The notes: generated by a model not told the origin, from the letters alone. A DNA stretch of 64,000 bases from Puia sp. (GCA_031292515.1 JARLGZ010000083.1:29141-93140), one strand, 5' to 3'. Counted from the stretch's first letter, positions 8,877-17,637 are shown. Translations and numbers: made by a program.

Positions 8877-9239
8877 CTACGCTTCGATCATGCAGTTCCG
8901 AAACGCAGAAGGCGTAATGTTGGTGAATTTCCGGAAGACTTCCCCAAAATGGCTGGTCGTTTTGAACCCCACCGCATCGGCGATGGCCTTGATCGGTTTA
9001 TTAGTGTCCGACAGCAGGGGTTTGGCTTTCTCGACCCGGACCCTGAGGATGTAATCGTGCAGCGCGAGCCCGGTTTCGCGCTGGATCCCCGCCTGTAACT
9101 TCTTTACGCTGAGGGAGACTTCCATGGAGAGGCTTTCGGCGGAGATGTAGTCCGCGTAATGTTTGTCGATATAGTCCATGGCCTCATGGGTACATCGGAT
9201 GTCATACTTTGTGAGACGAAGGATTGCTTCCAATTGCAT
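8877..9239 (-). CDS. AraC-family DNA-binding-domain protein (120 aa), cassette 1
   Basis: A stand-alone AraC/XylS C-terminal domain with two helix-turn-helix units: AMDYIDKHYADYISAESLSMEVSLSVKKLQAGIQRETGL (HTH 1) and PIKAIADAVGFKTTSHFGEVFRKFTNITPSAFR (HTH 2, with the family signature GF..xSHFxxxFRKFTxxxPSxFR). There is no ligand-binding or receiver domain. It resembles the proteins at 28435 and 29204, and like the latter it lies upstream of a beta-barrel/GT2/methyltransferase group on the same strand, so it may control that group; this is inferred from the repeated gene order. Confidence 0.85.
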   Translation of the reverse strand: MQLEAILRLTKYDIRCTHEAMDYIDKHYADYISAESLSMEVSLSVKKLQAGIQRETGLALHDYILRVRVEKAKPLLSDTNKPIKAIADAVGFKTTSHFGEVFRKFTNITPSAFRNCMIEA

Positions 9240-9732
9240 AGGAGGAGGTTTAAAAGTGATAAGATTTTTAAAGACTATGCTACTGATCGTCGCGCATCAA
9301 CGGAAACGGGTCATGGGGGCAGGGTTACAAATTGCAGCGGATACTTATACGTAGATTTTAAAACTCATGGGACTATAAAAATAATTTTTATATCGTATTG
9401 TAGTGAAAAAATTCACACGGTATAAATAGTTGTGTGTATGTGCTAAATAAAGAATATGACTAGACGGTGCGAATCTGCCATCGCGGAGTGTGGCAGCGCA
9501 GAGCAATCTGCGGTTGAAGGCGATCGCGAGTGCGGGCAGGACAGATCGCAGCTGCAGCAAGGGGGATTACAATCGCAGTCAAATCCGCTCACGGGCCCAG
9601 CCGGTGCGGATTGCAGCAACCGGAAAACAGACCGGAATGAGTTTGATGCGGATCATTTGACTTCAGATGTCAACGTGTTTTCCTGGATAAAACGAGTGGG
9701 GCAAACAAGAAAACTCCCGCTATTCTTCGCCA
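9240..9732. other. Intergenic region without supported genes
   Basis: Short reading frames exist on both strands but have unlikely composition and no recognisable domain. The segment 9456-9640 is GC-rich with repeated short GCGG/GCAG/GATCGC words. I see no RNA gene or mobile element. Confidence 0.4.
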
Positions 9733-12321
9733 TCAATCGATGTTGACGCTTTTCTTCAGCTTACTGTATTCTTTCGTCGCAGAAAGGTAGGTCGAAAATC
9801 CTATCTGCAGCTGGTAGAAATTCTCTTTGGCATTGGCGACATCCCAATTGAACCGATACCGGAAAAACAGTTTGTTGCCGCCATCGCTATTAGGGCTGAA
9901 ATAGGCGAATATCTCCGTGGAAGCGATGCATTTTGTCAGCAGGCTGAAAGGCTTGGCCAGGTTCTTTTCGAACCAGTTGCTGCTGGTATAGTCATAGTAA
10001 GTATAGGGTCTCGTTCGGATGGAACCATAGGGTCCTTCGGAAATATATTTCAGGAAGTGGGCGCTGTCCCTGACCTGCACAAAATTGCTGGTAGGCGCTT
10101 TGAACCAGGTGAACCTTTGTGTCACGCTGACACCGAACCGGCTATCGGGAAACAACTGCCAGGTAAGGAACGGCCCCCACTGGAAGGTGTTGACGCCGTA
10201 CTGAAGGATATTGTTTGTATCCGCGGCATGAAAGTCGAGCGGCCGGACGCCTGGTGAACGGGTGCGCAGCGTGTCCTGGATCGCCGTTCGCCCAAAACGA
10301 AACCCCGCCCCGAAATTGAATGTGGACTTGATATTGGGAATATCGATAAGTACCATTGAAAGGTCGAACCCTATGCTAAAGACCTGGTGCTGCAAGAGAT
10401 GGATCGTGGAAGCGTAAGTAATCGGTTTTGAGGTGTCGGCGGCATAGGACAGGGTGTCGATATGATCCAGGATCAATCTTTTGTCGTTGTTCTCGATCTT
10501 ATCCAGTGTGAAGTACGGGGTAACATAATTGAAGAGTCCAATATTGCCCAGGTTCTCGTAGGAGCTTTTGTGCCATCCGGGATTCCAAACATGCCAATGC
10601 GTGGGCCAAATTCCCCAATGCCAGGGCCAGATTCGTCCGCTGATTTGAGAGCGCATAGAAAAGAAGTTGAGCTTTTTGGCGAGGTCAATTTGTATAAGGC
10701 CGTTCGGATTGTTGTCGTCTGCTCCTTTCAGATCGGAAAATACCTGCAGTTCAAGGATCTTCGAGGTCTGATCCTTATAGAGGACAACCTCCTTGATACT
10801 GTCGGTCAGCGCTTTGATCGTGACTACCTGGTTGGCGGGCGAATAGTCCTTGTTATAATTGGCCAGGTTTTGATCGTATGACAATACCTCGCCTAGCTTT
10901 AGAAACATGGTGCTGTTTGTTTTGTAATCGCTTTTTTCGAAGAGCTGGGTACTGATCAGGTTTCTGAAATCCCGTTTCGTCGAAAACCCAATCGGATAGA
11001 TGTTCTCGAAGCGGAGCAGGTGCGCGTTATTTTTCAGCTTTCCGAAGATCTTTATATTTTCAATAAATCCGTCCTCGAACTGGATCTGTATGGATTGAAT
11101 CGTGAAATTGGAATCGGGAGGGTGAATGCCTGCCGTGCCGGCAGGAGTGTTTGTCGGAAGGCTGTCATAAGTATCCGGAGAAAAAGCGATAGTGGGCAGG
11201 ATGGGTAAGAGGTCCTCCGTTTCAGTCTCCTTATAAGGTCCGGCTATCTTCCTGGTTTGTTTTAAAGCATAACGAATGGTCTTTATCGCCTTTCTGGCCT
11301 CGATTTGCGCTTTTTCGGACAGTTGGATGACGGTGTCGTACTCATAAAGAATCCTGTCCCCCGGAATCTGTTTGACGACAGAATCGTAATAATGGGTAGC
11401 CGTTTGTACCTCCTTGTCTATGTCGCTGGCCGTTTTGGTGATCAGACCAACCAGGATCCTGTCTTCCATAGAGGAGTCCGCTCCTGCGCGCTTTGCAGTA
11501 GCATCGATTTCGGCCTGAAGTTCCTGGGCTTTGGTCAGGCTTTCTTCGGCACTTTTTTTGGCCTGGACGATATTTTCTATCCCCGATGCCTTCTTCGTGA
11601 CGGAATGGTCCCGGCCGCCGTCACTGGAGAGATACCGCACATAGGTATTCTTATAGATCTTCAAAGTTCCTGCCAGGCCGTTGGTGTTTGCGAGATCTTC
11701 TTTTTTCTCGAGGAACTGGGTATATAGATCCGGGTCTTGTCTTTTGAATTGCGCCACGATCGTATCTGCTGTGGTGTCATTGCATAAGCTGGTGAATGCT
11801 TTGTTGAGTTTATCATAGAACAATTCTTTGTTGGATTGGAGGATAGAGAAGGATTCCAGGGCATTGCCGGTGGTATCTTCGACTACCCCCAAATAATTGT
11901 CGTTCGCATCGAGGATAAATTTGATGGTCACATCCTTAATGCCTGGACAGGCGCTTGCGGGTGTATCCCCGGATAGAGGTATGGTGTCGATTTTTTTGGC
12001 AATCGCTGTAAGGCTATCCGGTGAAAGGTTGTATTTCGTTGTATCCAGGGGTGTGCCGATTGCTTTTTTTTCCCTTGTCACTGCTTCCACCAAAAGAAGC
12101 GACGGGGTCATAAGATGTCTGTACATTGTCATGAAATGCACGCTGTCCGTCGTGTCTCTGAAGGTCTTGATGGCTGTATTAAGACTGTCGATAGTCTTTT
12201 TTGCCTCGGGGCTGATCGGTAACGCAGATTTTTTCTGGCCGGGAAGCTTCACTTTCAAAATGGTCTGCGATTGACTGACCAGGGAATACAGGCAAAGTAA
12301 TAAGAGCAGTAGTTTTTTCAT
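9733..12321 (-). CDS. Large secreted or outer-membrane protein of unknown function
   Basis: Unrecognised 862-aa protein. A clear signal peptide (MKKLLLLLLCLYSLVSQSQ) opens it. Residues 30-420 are hydrophilic and helical, with coiled-coil-like stretches (QAKKSAEESLTKAQELQAEIDATAKRA split around residue 250). A Trp/His-rich patch (WPWHWGIWPTHWHVW) lies near residues 560-582. The last 280 residues look like amphipathic beta-strands (GFDLSMVLIDIP, FNFGAGFRFGR, WGPFLTWQLFPDSRFGVSVTQRF, FFRYRFNWDV, FYQLQIGFSTYL), suggesting a beta-barrel or outer-membrane anchor. The upstream region carries GGGTGTTTTCAC at 12359-12370 reading toward this gene, a motif shared with the genes at 13485 and 17708. Function cannot be assigned. 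Confidence 0.85.
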   Translation of the reverse strand: MKKLLLLLLCLYSLVSQSQTILKVKLPGQKKSALPISPEAKKTIDSLNTAIKTFRDTTDSVHFMTMYRHLMTPSLLLVEAVTREKKAIGTPLDTTKYNLSPDSLTAIAKKIDTIPLSGDTPASACPGIKDVTIKFILDANDNYLGVVEDTTGNALESFSILQSNKELFYDKLNKAFTSLCNDTTADTIVAQFKRQDPDLYTQFLEKKEDLANTNGLAGTLKIYKNTYVRYLSSDGGRDHSVTKKASGIENIVQAKKSAEESLTKAQELQAEIDATAKRAGADSSMEDRILVGLITKTASDIDKEVQTATHYYDSVVKQIPGDRILYEYDTVIQLSEKAQIEARKAIKTIRYALKQTRKIAGPYKETETEDLLPILPTIAFSPDTYDSLPTNTPAGTAGIHPPDSNFTIQSIQIQFEDGFIENIKIFGKLKNNAHLLRFENIYPIGFSTKRDFRNLISTQLFEKSDYKTNSTMFLKLGEVLSYDQNLANYNKDYSPANQVVTIKALTDSIKEVVLYKDQTSKILELQVFSDLKGADDNNPNGLIQIDLAKKLNFFSMRSQISGRIWPWHWGIWPTHWHVWNPGWHKSSYENLGNIGLFNYVTPYFTLDKIENNDKRLILDHIDTLSYAADTSKPITYASTIHLLQHQVFSIGFDLSMVLIDIPNIKSTFNFGAGFRFGRTAIQDTLRTRSPGVRPLDFHAADTNNILQYGVNTFQWGPFLTWQLFPDSRFGVSVTQRFTWFKAPTSNFVQVRDSAHFLKYISEGPYGSIRTRPYTYYDYTSSNWFEKNLAKPFSLLTKCIASTEIFAYFSPNSDGGNKLFFRYRFNWDVANAKENFYQLQIGFSTYLSATKEYSKLKKSVNID

Positions 12322-12358
12322 GCCAAAAAAATACCGAATGATGTTGGACCTGTCAACA

Positions 12359-12370
12359 GTGAAAACACCC
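12359..12370 (-). promoter_or_regulatory. Shared upstream motif GGGTGTTTTCAC (site 1)
   Basis: On the minus strand, 37 nt before the start codon of the 862-aa gene. A TTG and a TATTTTTTTG follow it on that strand with 20 nt between them, close to a Bacteroidota -33/-7 promoter. Exact matches occur upstream of 17708 and a one-base variant upstream of 13485. Confidence 0.45.
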
Positions 12371-12462
12371 TTTTTCCCGTTCCAACGTGAAAATCAAGAA
12401 ATGGAAAGACAGTCTCTCTGGCCGGTTATTTGCAATCTCATCATTGTTACAAAAAGCATCTT

Positions 12463-12948
12463 ATGGCAAAAAGACAAAGCGCAGGCATCCTTCTGTACCG
12501 GCTGAAGAATACCCTCGAATTCTTCCTGGTACACCCGGGCGGTCCCTTCTGGAAGAAAAAGGACGCCGCCAGCTGGACGATTCCAAAAGGGGAATTCGGC
12601 GATGACGAAGAAGCCCTCGAGGCCGCCATCCGTGAGTTCCGCGAAGAGACCAGTTTCACGCCCAATGGCCCTTTTATTCCCCTTACACCCATCCGGCAGA
12701 AGGCGGGAAAACAGGTCTTTGCCTGGGCCGCCGCCGGTGATATCGTTCCCGCGCTCGTAAAAAGCAACCTTGTGACGATAGAATGGCCACCCCGCTCCGG
12801 CAAGAAGATCCATATTCCCGAAGTCGACAGCGGCGACTGGTTCCCGCTTCCCATCGCCCGCGAAAAGATCAACCCCATGCAGGTAGCTTTTTTGGAGGAG
12901 CTCCAGGGGATCGTCGGATCGAACCGGTATCCCGAAAGAAAATACTGA
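12463..12948 (+). CDS. NUDIX hydrolase
   Basis: The 161-aa protein starting MAKRQSAGILLYR has a complete Nudix box: GEFGDDEEALEAAIREFREET fits GX5EX7REUXEE, with the metal-binding Glu pair present. Upstream residues FLVHPGGPFW and SWTIPKGEF are typical of ADP-ribose/diadenosine-type Nudix enzymes of the NTP_pyrophosphohydrolases DR1025-like group. It hydrolyses a nucleoside diphosphate linked to another moiety; the substrate is not evident. I chose the ATG at 12463 because the conserved N-terminal beta-strand begins there; an upstream ATG at 12430 would add eleven unlikely residues. The gene is divergent from the 862-aa gene and probably monocistronic. Confidence 0.92.
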   Translation: MAKRQSAGILLYRLKNTLEFFLVHPGGPFWKKKDAASWTIPKGEFGDDEEALEAAIREFREETSFTPNGPFIPLTPIRQKAGKQVFAWAAAGDIVPALVKSNLVTIEWPPRSGKKIHIPEVDSGDWFPLPIAREKINPMQVAFLEELQGIVGSNRYPERKY

Positions 12949-13484
12949 CAGGTATGTTGTAATCCGTATCTCGTATCATTCCCCTGAAATCCAAGCTGAC
13001 ATTATTTTTTCGCGGAGAAACCGGGTCTCAGATCTGGTTAAACCTGTCTTAAGCCGTACTAGTATTAATAGTATCAGAAACGCTGTTAGACCGGCAGTCG
13101 TTAACAGGCACAATTGAGCTTATGGACATCCTCATTTATAAGCAGAGTAGTATTCCGTTTGGTCTCGTTGAAGGAGAAGGTTGGAATCCTGGTTTTTGCA
13201 GCATACGGGAAGTAAATAAGAGGCTTTGTTTACTAAAATGAGTTTGCCGATTTTACAGTAACATAAGAGCTGCTCAATCTTTATATGGAAACATTGGTGG
13301 TGAGATTGTCTTATTCGCAAACCTGGCCGCTGCGGCCGTAATTATTCGGCATGAATTGAGTCGTCTGCCACCTGAGCGAGCTATAAGGATACATATCGAC
13401 ATAATTTCAGGTGTTTTCACCTTTTTTTAAGGTGACTATAAATTATATTTTGTCAATTTATAAATTTTACAATAACCTCAACTT
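12949..13484. other. 536-bp gap upstream of the dCTP-deaminase-like gene
   Basis: No convincing protein gene. It contains the AGGTGTTTTCACCT palindrome near its right end and an AT-rich leader before 13485. In the AvcID branch of this defence family a small inhibitory RNA is encoded just upstream of the deaminase gene, so an RNA here is conceivable, but I see no specific structure that proves it. Confidence 0.35.
13410..13421 (+). promoter_or_regulatory. Shared upstream motif GGTGTTTTCACC (site 2)
   Basis: Perfect GGTG-TTTT-CACC inverted repeat 63 nt before the ATG at 13485, followed by a T run and AAGGTG. Matches the sites at 12359 and 17625 in orientation toward the gene. Confidence 0.45.
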
Positions 13485-14441
13485 ATGACAGAATCCGCTA
13501 AACCGCTACTACAACCGGCAGAGTTCGCGTCCGAATCGCCTTCCGAGCAGTCCGACATCATGCGGAAAATAGCTGAAATTATTAAAGATACTCATTCAGA
13601 AGAATTGATCTTATCCTTGTGCGGATTCATCGGCACGGACATTCATAAAGTAAGCAGGAGACTGAAGCATATCCTGGAAAATACGTTTGCGTATAATACG
13701 AAAATCATCTCCCTGAGCGATTATATCAAAGAACGGGCAGAGAAAGCGAAAGGAATGAATAAAGATACTACTCCTTGCTATGACTATATACGAAGGCTCA
13801 TTGAGGGCGGTAATGACCTAAGAATGGAGTATGGCAATAGCATCTTGTCCGAACTAGCGGTCCAGAAAATGGCTTTTGACCGACTAAGGGACAAAGAGGA
13901 AGACAAAGGGAAGGGATATCGGACTCGCCGACGGTGTTACATTATTGATTCTATCAAAAACACCGAAGAGCTCGAATTACTCCGAATCGTATACCGGGAC
14001 ATCCATTATGCCATTGGTGTCTTTTCCTCGATGGAGATTCGCAGAGCCAATCTGAAGGGCAAACAGCTGAAAGAAGCCCAGATCGATACGTTGATTGATC
14101 GGGATTCAGGGGAGGAGATCACGCATGGGCAAAAGGTCAGAGAAACCTTCACCCAATCGGACTTTTTTTTACGGTTGGATTCCTATTCCATGGAAGAACT
14201 GGATAACCGGCTGGAACGTTTTTTGCACTTGGTCTTCTCGACAAAGGTGGTCACTCCGACCGTGGAAGAAACTGCCATGTACCAGGCGTCATCTGCAGCA
14301 GGGAATTCCGCATGCTTATCCCGGCAGGTGGGAGCGGCCCTGAGGAGGCCACCGGAAGTGGTGAGGCGATCGAACCGGACCTTAAGAAAGCTAAACCGAA
14401 AACGACCCTATCGTTGGAAGCCATTCCTGTGTTGGAATTAA
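13485..14441 (+). pseudogene. Truncated antiphage dCTP/dCMP deaminase (DCD/AvcD-like), deaminase domain lost
   Basis: Residues 38-286 match the architecture of the two-domain antiphage deaminases: an N-terminal P-loop-kinase-like region (ELILSLCGFIGTDIHKVSRRL with GxxGTD at 47-52, then KIISLSDYI), a middle with DRLRD, GYRTRRRCYIIDSIKN, IVYRDIHYAIGVFSS and ERR-type helices, then FFLRLDSY and TPTVEETAMYQASSAAGNSACLSRQVGAAL, which is the first segment of the deaminase domain. Active members kill phage growth by draining dCTP/dCMP pools. Here the match stops abruptly at about residue 286 (nt 14343): the HAE and PCxxC zinc motifs are missing and the rest is a basic, foreign-looking tail. Another frame from 14312 continues in plausible coding sequence to 14485. 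I infer a deletion or rearrangement that fused two genes. Family identification is from memory of motifs. Confidence 0.7.
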
Positions 14442-14485
14442 CGGTTTCCACCCAGCTTGAAAAAAAAGGATTGAAAATTACTTAG
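14312..14485 (+). pseudogene. 3-prime remnant fused behind the truncated deaminase gene (other frame)
   Basis: Frame open from the ATG at 14312 to the TAG at 14483-14485: 57 aa, acidic then Lys-rich (EEATGSGEAIEPDLKKAKPK ... LELTVSTQLEKKGLKIT). The composition looks more like a real C-terminus than the tail in the deaminase frame. It may be the end of another gene joined by deletion, or the product of a frameshift in the deaminase gene. No family recognised. Confidence 0.35.
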
Positions 14486-14500
14486 TCAGCCTTATTTTTG
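14471..14500 (+). promoter_or_regulatory. Bacteroidota-type promoter, TTG-19-TATTTTTG
   Basis: TTG at 14471-14473, 19-nt spacer, and a perfect TAnnTTTG (TATTTTTG) at 14493-14500. It ends 6 nt before the ATG at 14507, so transcription would start at or next to that ATG and the message would be leaderless. Confidence 0.45.
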
Positions 14501-14506
14501 TCACGT

Positions 14507-14704
14507 ATGAAACAGAGCAGCGAGAAAAATCAAACCAAAGAAACTCCTCAACTGGAACTATTTAACGGAGAAAAGGCTTCCCAGGCCGCTCCGGGTAATG
14601 AGCTGCAAAACTCGAGGATTGTATCCCTGGCGGATCATAAACATCAACAGGATATTAAAAAGTTTTATGATATAGCCAGTAAGTTGACATCCCATCTTAA
14701 GTAG
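14507..14704 (+). CDS. Small hydrophilic protein of unknown function
   Basis: Sixty-five residues from the ATG at 14507 (a TTG three codons earlier is less likely). The N-terminal half is Glu/Lys/Gln-rich and probably disordered, with LELFNGEK; the C-terminal half has SRIVSLADHKHQQDIKKFYDIASKLTSHL, a likely amphipathic helix. No signal peptide. It has its own promoter-like sequence and is followed by a hairpin terminator, which supports it being real. Function unknown; it could belong with the neighbouring broken defence gene. Confidence 0.55.
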   Translation: MKQSSEKNQTKETPQLELFNGEKASQAAPGNELQNSRIVSLADHKHQQDIKKFYDIASKLTSHLK

Positions 14705-14856
14705 ATAGGGTCGTTTCGAATTCCGAACAACCAATCGACGGCTTAGGCCGGTTACTTGTCATTTACGTACGAAAATGAAGAGTTGGAGAAAGTGCCAGCA
14801 AAAGATCTTCTGTAAAAATTTGATGAGCACGAACGAAGTTGTCACTATTTCTTGCC

Positions 14857-14884
14857 AAACGCCCTAAAACCGGGCGTTTTCACT
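14857..14884 (+). terminator. Rho-independent-type terminator
   Basis: AAACGCCC (14857-14864) pairs with GGGCGTTT (14872-14879) across a 7-nt loop; downstream sequence is TCACTTTTTG. Placed 152 nt after the stop of the 65-aa gene. The right arm also reads GGGCGTTTTCAC, one base from the shared motif. Confidence 0.65.
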
Positions 14885-14984
14885 TTTTGTATAGAGAGGT
14901 AGGTGTGCCCTCGGGATGCCGGTTTTAGCCTGACGATATTGCGGAAAGGATCGAATAGTGGAATAATCCTGCTCATTCATTGAT

Positions 14985-15950
14985 TTAGTGAGATGGTTTT
15001 AAGAGCTTCATCGAAGCTTTCTCCGAAGCCCCCCACACGACCGCTGACAGAAACAGCAGACCCACACTCGTCAACACCAACTGATGGATACCCGCATGCG
15101 CGATGGTAAGCCCCCCGTGGGTTGAGCCGATCGTGACGGCCAGGTTGCCGCAGGAGGTGAAGAGGCTGTTGACAAACTCCGGCGATTCCGGTGCCGCGGA
15201 ACTCACGTTGATATTGCTGATCAGGAAGCCTCCGGTATGGATAAAACCCCGGACGAAGATCATGACAGTCATGACAGCAAGATGCCCTCCCGCAAAAAAG
15301 ACAAAGAGATGGCATAAGAGCAGCAACCCGATAAACGCCAGGGTCGTCCCGGGAATACTTCGGCTAAGCATCCTTCCCGCCAGCCAGTTGCCTCCGACGC
15401 CGGCTATGCCAAAGAGGAGAAACAGCCCGCTGATCTGCGCGCCCTTTGCGCGGGTCACCTCACCCAGATAAGCCGCCACGTAACTATAGCTGGCATACAT
15501 CGCCGAAATCATCAGGCAAGCCAGGGCTAAGCGCCACCACAACCTCGGTTTTCGCAGGATCCGGGCAGTGTCTCCGTAAGAGACCCTCCCATCGACCGGC
15601 AGGGAAGGCAGCCACGCCCAAAGACCCAGCAAGGCCGCCCCGTTGAAAAGAGCGCATAATCCGAACGAAGCCTGCCAGCCGAAGAGACCGGCCATCCAGG
15701 TGATGAGGGGGGACTCCCAGCACGCTGGCGATCGTAAAGCCGGCGAAGACGAGACCGACAGCTTTCGGAGACTGTGCGGCGGGCACCGAACCGGCCGCGG
15801 TGGACAGGGATATCGACCAGTAGACGGGATGCAAAAATGCCGGCAGGATACGAAATGCATGGCGATCTGTGGCAGAATGCCGATGATGCCGAACTCGGTG
15901 GTGGCAATGCCAAAAATGCCCAGGGAAAGGACATACAGTATTCGCTTCAT
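14985..15950 (-). pseudogene. Broken MFS exporter (AraJ/drug-resistance type)
   Basis: The N-terminus MKRILYVLSLGIFGIATTEFGIIGILPQIAMHF is a normal helix 1 of the arabinose/drug efflux MFS family. The frame then reads nonsense (CRHFCIPSTGRYPCPPR) while the true sequence continues in another frame (HPVYWSISLSTAAGSVPA ... VGLVFAGFTIASVLGVP). The reading returns to the first frame at PLITWMAGLFGWQASFGL and runs to a normal C-terminal half. About 65 residues covering helices 2-4 are also missing near 15850. The second shift falls at a run of six G (15707-15712 on the plus strand). One deletion plus two frameshifts make a functional product unlikely. The HxlR regulator gene is divergent, the usual arrangement for such exporters. 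Confidence 0.8.
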
Positions 15951-16170
15951 GAGAATCCCGGTTTAGATTTTTTTTGTGCAAATTTGTGCGGCAAATGGCT
16001 TTGCAAGAGCAGATGCACCTTTTGGTAGGATACTTCCCTTTTTGAAAGAGAGCTGATTTTCAATGGAAAGAGAGACGATGCTGATTGCCGATGAGCCGGT
16101 TCCGATATAAAAAATGACGATGTTTGCAAAAGAGAAACGATTTGAAGATCGAACGACAAACCAATAACCG

Positions 16171-16527
16171 ATGCCCGAGTTTTTTCACGACCATAAGTTG
16201 TATTACACACCAATAGAGTTTGCCTTGAAGCATATCGGCGGCACCTGGAAGATGCCCATTCTCTGGCGGCTGCAGTATGGTGTCCTGCGTTACGGGGAAT
16301 TGAAGGCTGATATCCCGCATATCACGCACAAGATGCTGGCCTCGCAGTTGCGGGAGCTGGAGAGCAAGGGAATGGTCGAGCGGATAGCCTACCCGGTGGT
16401 ACCGCCGAAGGTGGAATACCGTATTACCGAAAAGGGGTTGAAGGCAATACCCGTGATCGGATCTATCATGAAATACGGCTACGACCTAATCCGCGAAGCG
16501 GGGGTCGAATACCCGCCGAAGTCGTGA
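16171..16527 (+). CDS. HxlR-family transcriptional regulator
   Basis: Winged-helix regulator of 118 aa. Seen: FALKHIGGTWKMPILWRLQYGVLRYGELKADIPHITHKMLASQLRELE is the HxlR core (GxWxxxIL, RFxELxxxIpgIsxkmLtqqLreLe), followed by the wing VERIAYPVVPPKVEYRITEKG and LKAIPVIGSI. Most HxlR proteins sense redox or electrophilic compounds, but no Cys is present in this protein, so thiol sensing is unlikely. It is divergent from the broken MFS exporter, which it presumably once regulated, and its stop is 6 bp from the stop of the convergent lipoprotein gene. Confidence 0.92.
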   Translation: MPEFFHDHKLYYTPIEFALKHIGGTWKMPILWRLQYGVLRYGELKADIPHITHKMLASQLRELESKGMVERIAYPVVPPKVEYRITEKGLKAIPVIGSIMKYGYDLIREAGVEYPPKS

Positions 16528-16533
16528 GGATGC

Positions 16534-17442
16534 TTACCGTTTATAGCTGAAATCTCTTCGGTTTTTAAATTCCAGCCGGAAATCGCTGCCGTCGATTGCC
16601 GAACTGTAAATATTGCCCACAAAGGTTTTCTTGTCTACAGTTGGGTCGCCCACCTTCCAGCCGCAAAAGAAAATACGGTTGCCCTTCAGAACGGGCTGAA
16701 AACAATCATAGCCCTCGGGTGAAACCTTCCTCGTCTTTTTTGTCCCGCGGTCATAGACAAAGATGGCAGCGGGCGGGTCATCTTCCGAAGAGTTGGGATC
16801 GAGTTCCATATCGAAGATGATGCTGGTCTCATCCCCGCTCAGGACGTATCGCGATGCGCTGGACCTTGAGGGATCCTTGCGGAGCCGGGTAATGGGAATA
16901 CTGTCAATGATCCTGCCGGCCAGGTCGAGAATAAATACGTTAGCCAGGTCATGGACAAGGATCTTTTTGCCGTCGGCGCTCCAGGCGGGAGAAAAGACAT
17001 CGCCCTTCTCATTCAATCCTTTGGTGAGATTGATAGGAGCGGCCGCGCCGTCGATCCGCCATAGCAGGATATACCACTGGTTATACGATCCGTAATCGAT
17101 AAGAGCGTTATAGACGATGTATTTTCCATCGGGAGACCAGACGGGGCCATAACAATGTTTGCAAGCCAAATCCGGCAAGGTGGTAGCTCCGCTCGTCAGG
17201 TCGGCGATCCCGATCTTTCTGATGTCCCCGCCACGCTCATATTTTGTATAAGCGACCCGGGTGCCATCTGGTGAAAGGTTGGGGTCGGCGCCGATGATAT
17301 CCAGCGTATCTTCTTTCTTGTCGCCCTGGGAGAACACGAAGATGTTCAGTCCGTAGCTATAGCAAACGTCATAGCGTTTCTGGCTATTGACGCGGCAACC
17401 GGAAAATAAAAGGACAAGAACTAGCAGGCAATGAGGTTTCAT
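16534..17442 (-). CDS. TolB-like beta-propeller lipoprotein
   Basis: Lipoprotein signal MKPHCLLVLVLLFSGC with lipobox LFSGC. Then repeated WD40-like/PD40 blades: DPNLSPDGTRVAYTKYE, GPVWSPDGKYIVYNA, FSPAWSADGKKILVHD, YVLSGDETSIIFDME, each with the xxxSPDGxxIxy signature of TolB and of S9 peptidase propellers. At 302 aa it is a propeller alone, with no peptidase domain. Likely anchored in the outer or inner membrane facing the periplasm; binding partner unknown. It converges with the HxlR gene. Confidence 0.85.
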   Translation of the reverse strand: MKPHCLLVLVLLFSGCRVNSQKRYDVCYSYGLNIFVFSQGDKKEDTLDIIGADPNLSPDGTRVAYTKYERGGDIRKIGIADLTSGATTLPDLACKHCYGPVWSPDGKYIVYNALIDYGSYNQWYILLWRIDGAAAPINLTKGLNEKGDVFSPAWSADGKKILVHDLANVFILDLAGRIIDSIPITRLRKDPSRSSASRYVLSGDETSIIFDMELDPNSSEDDPPAAIFVYDRGTKKTRKVSPEGYDCFQPVLKGNRIFFCGWKVGDPTVDKKTFVGNIYSSAIDGSDFRLEFKNRRDFSYKR

Positions 17443-17585
17443 GCCTGAATGTACGGATTTTTTGGTCAGACCTGCCTGGAAGGGGCCAGGTGATCAAAGA
17501 TTGTTCCCTTCTTTTATACCTTAAAAATTTACGGCGCCTTCCTCAATGTAAGGGGACAAAAGCTTTAATCCCTAAAGTTTAAATT

Positions 17586-17637
17586 GGGTGTTTTCACTAA
17601 TGTCGTTTCGTTTAGTGTAAAATTGGGTGTTTTCACC
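17586..17637 (+). promoter_or_regulatory. Two copies of GGGTGTTTTCAC upstream of the 226-aa gene (sites 3 and 4)
   Basis: AAATTGGGTGTTTTCAC occurs at 17581-17597 and again at 17620-17636, 39 nt apart; the second extends to the perfect inverted repeat GGTGTTTTCACC. An inverted repeat CACTAA...TTAGTG lies between them. The second copy ends 70 nt before the ATG at 17708. Confidence 0.5.

Noticed and set aside
13132..13320. Minus-strand 62-codon frame upstream of the deaminase-like gene
   Set aside because: No domain, no start context and a composition expected of noncoding sequence; an RNA in this gap cannot be excluded.
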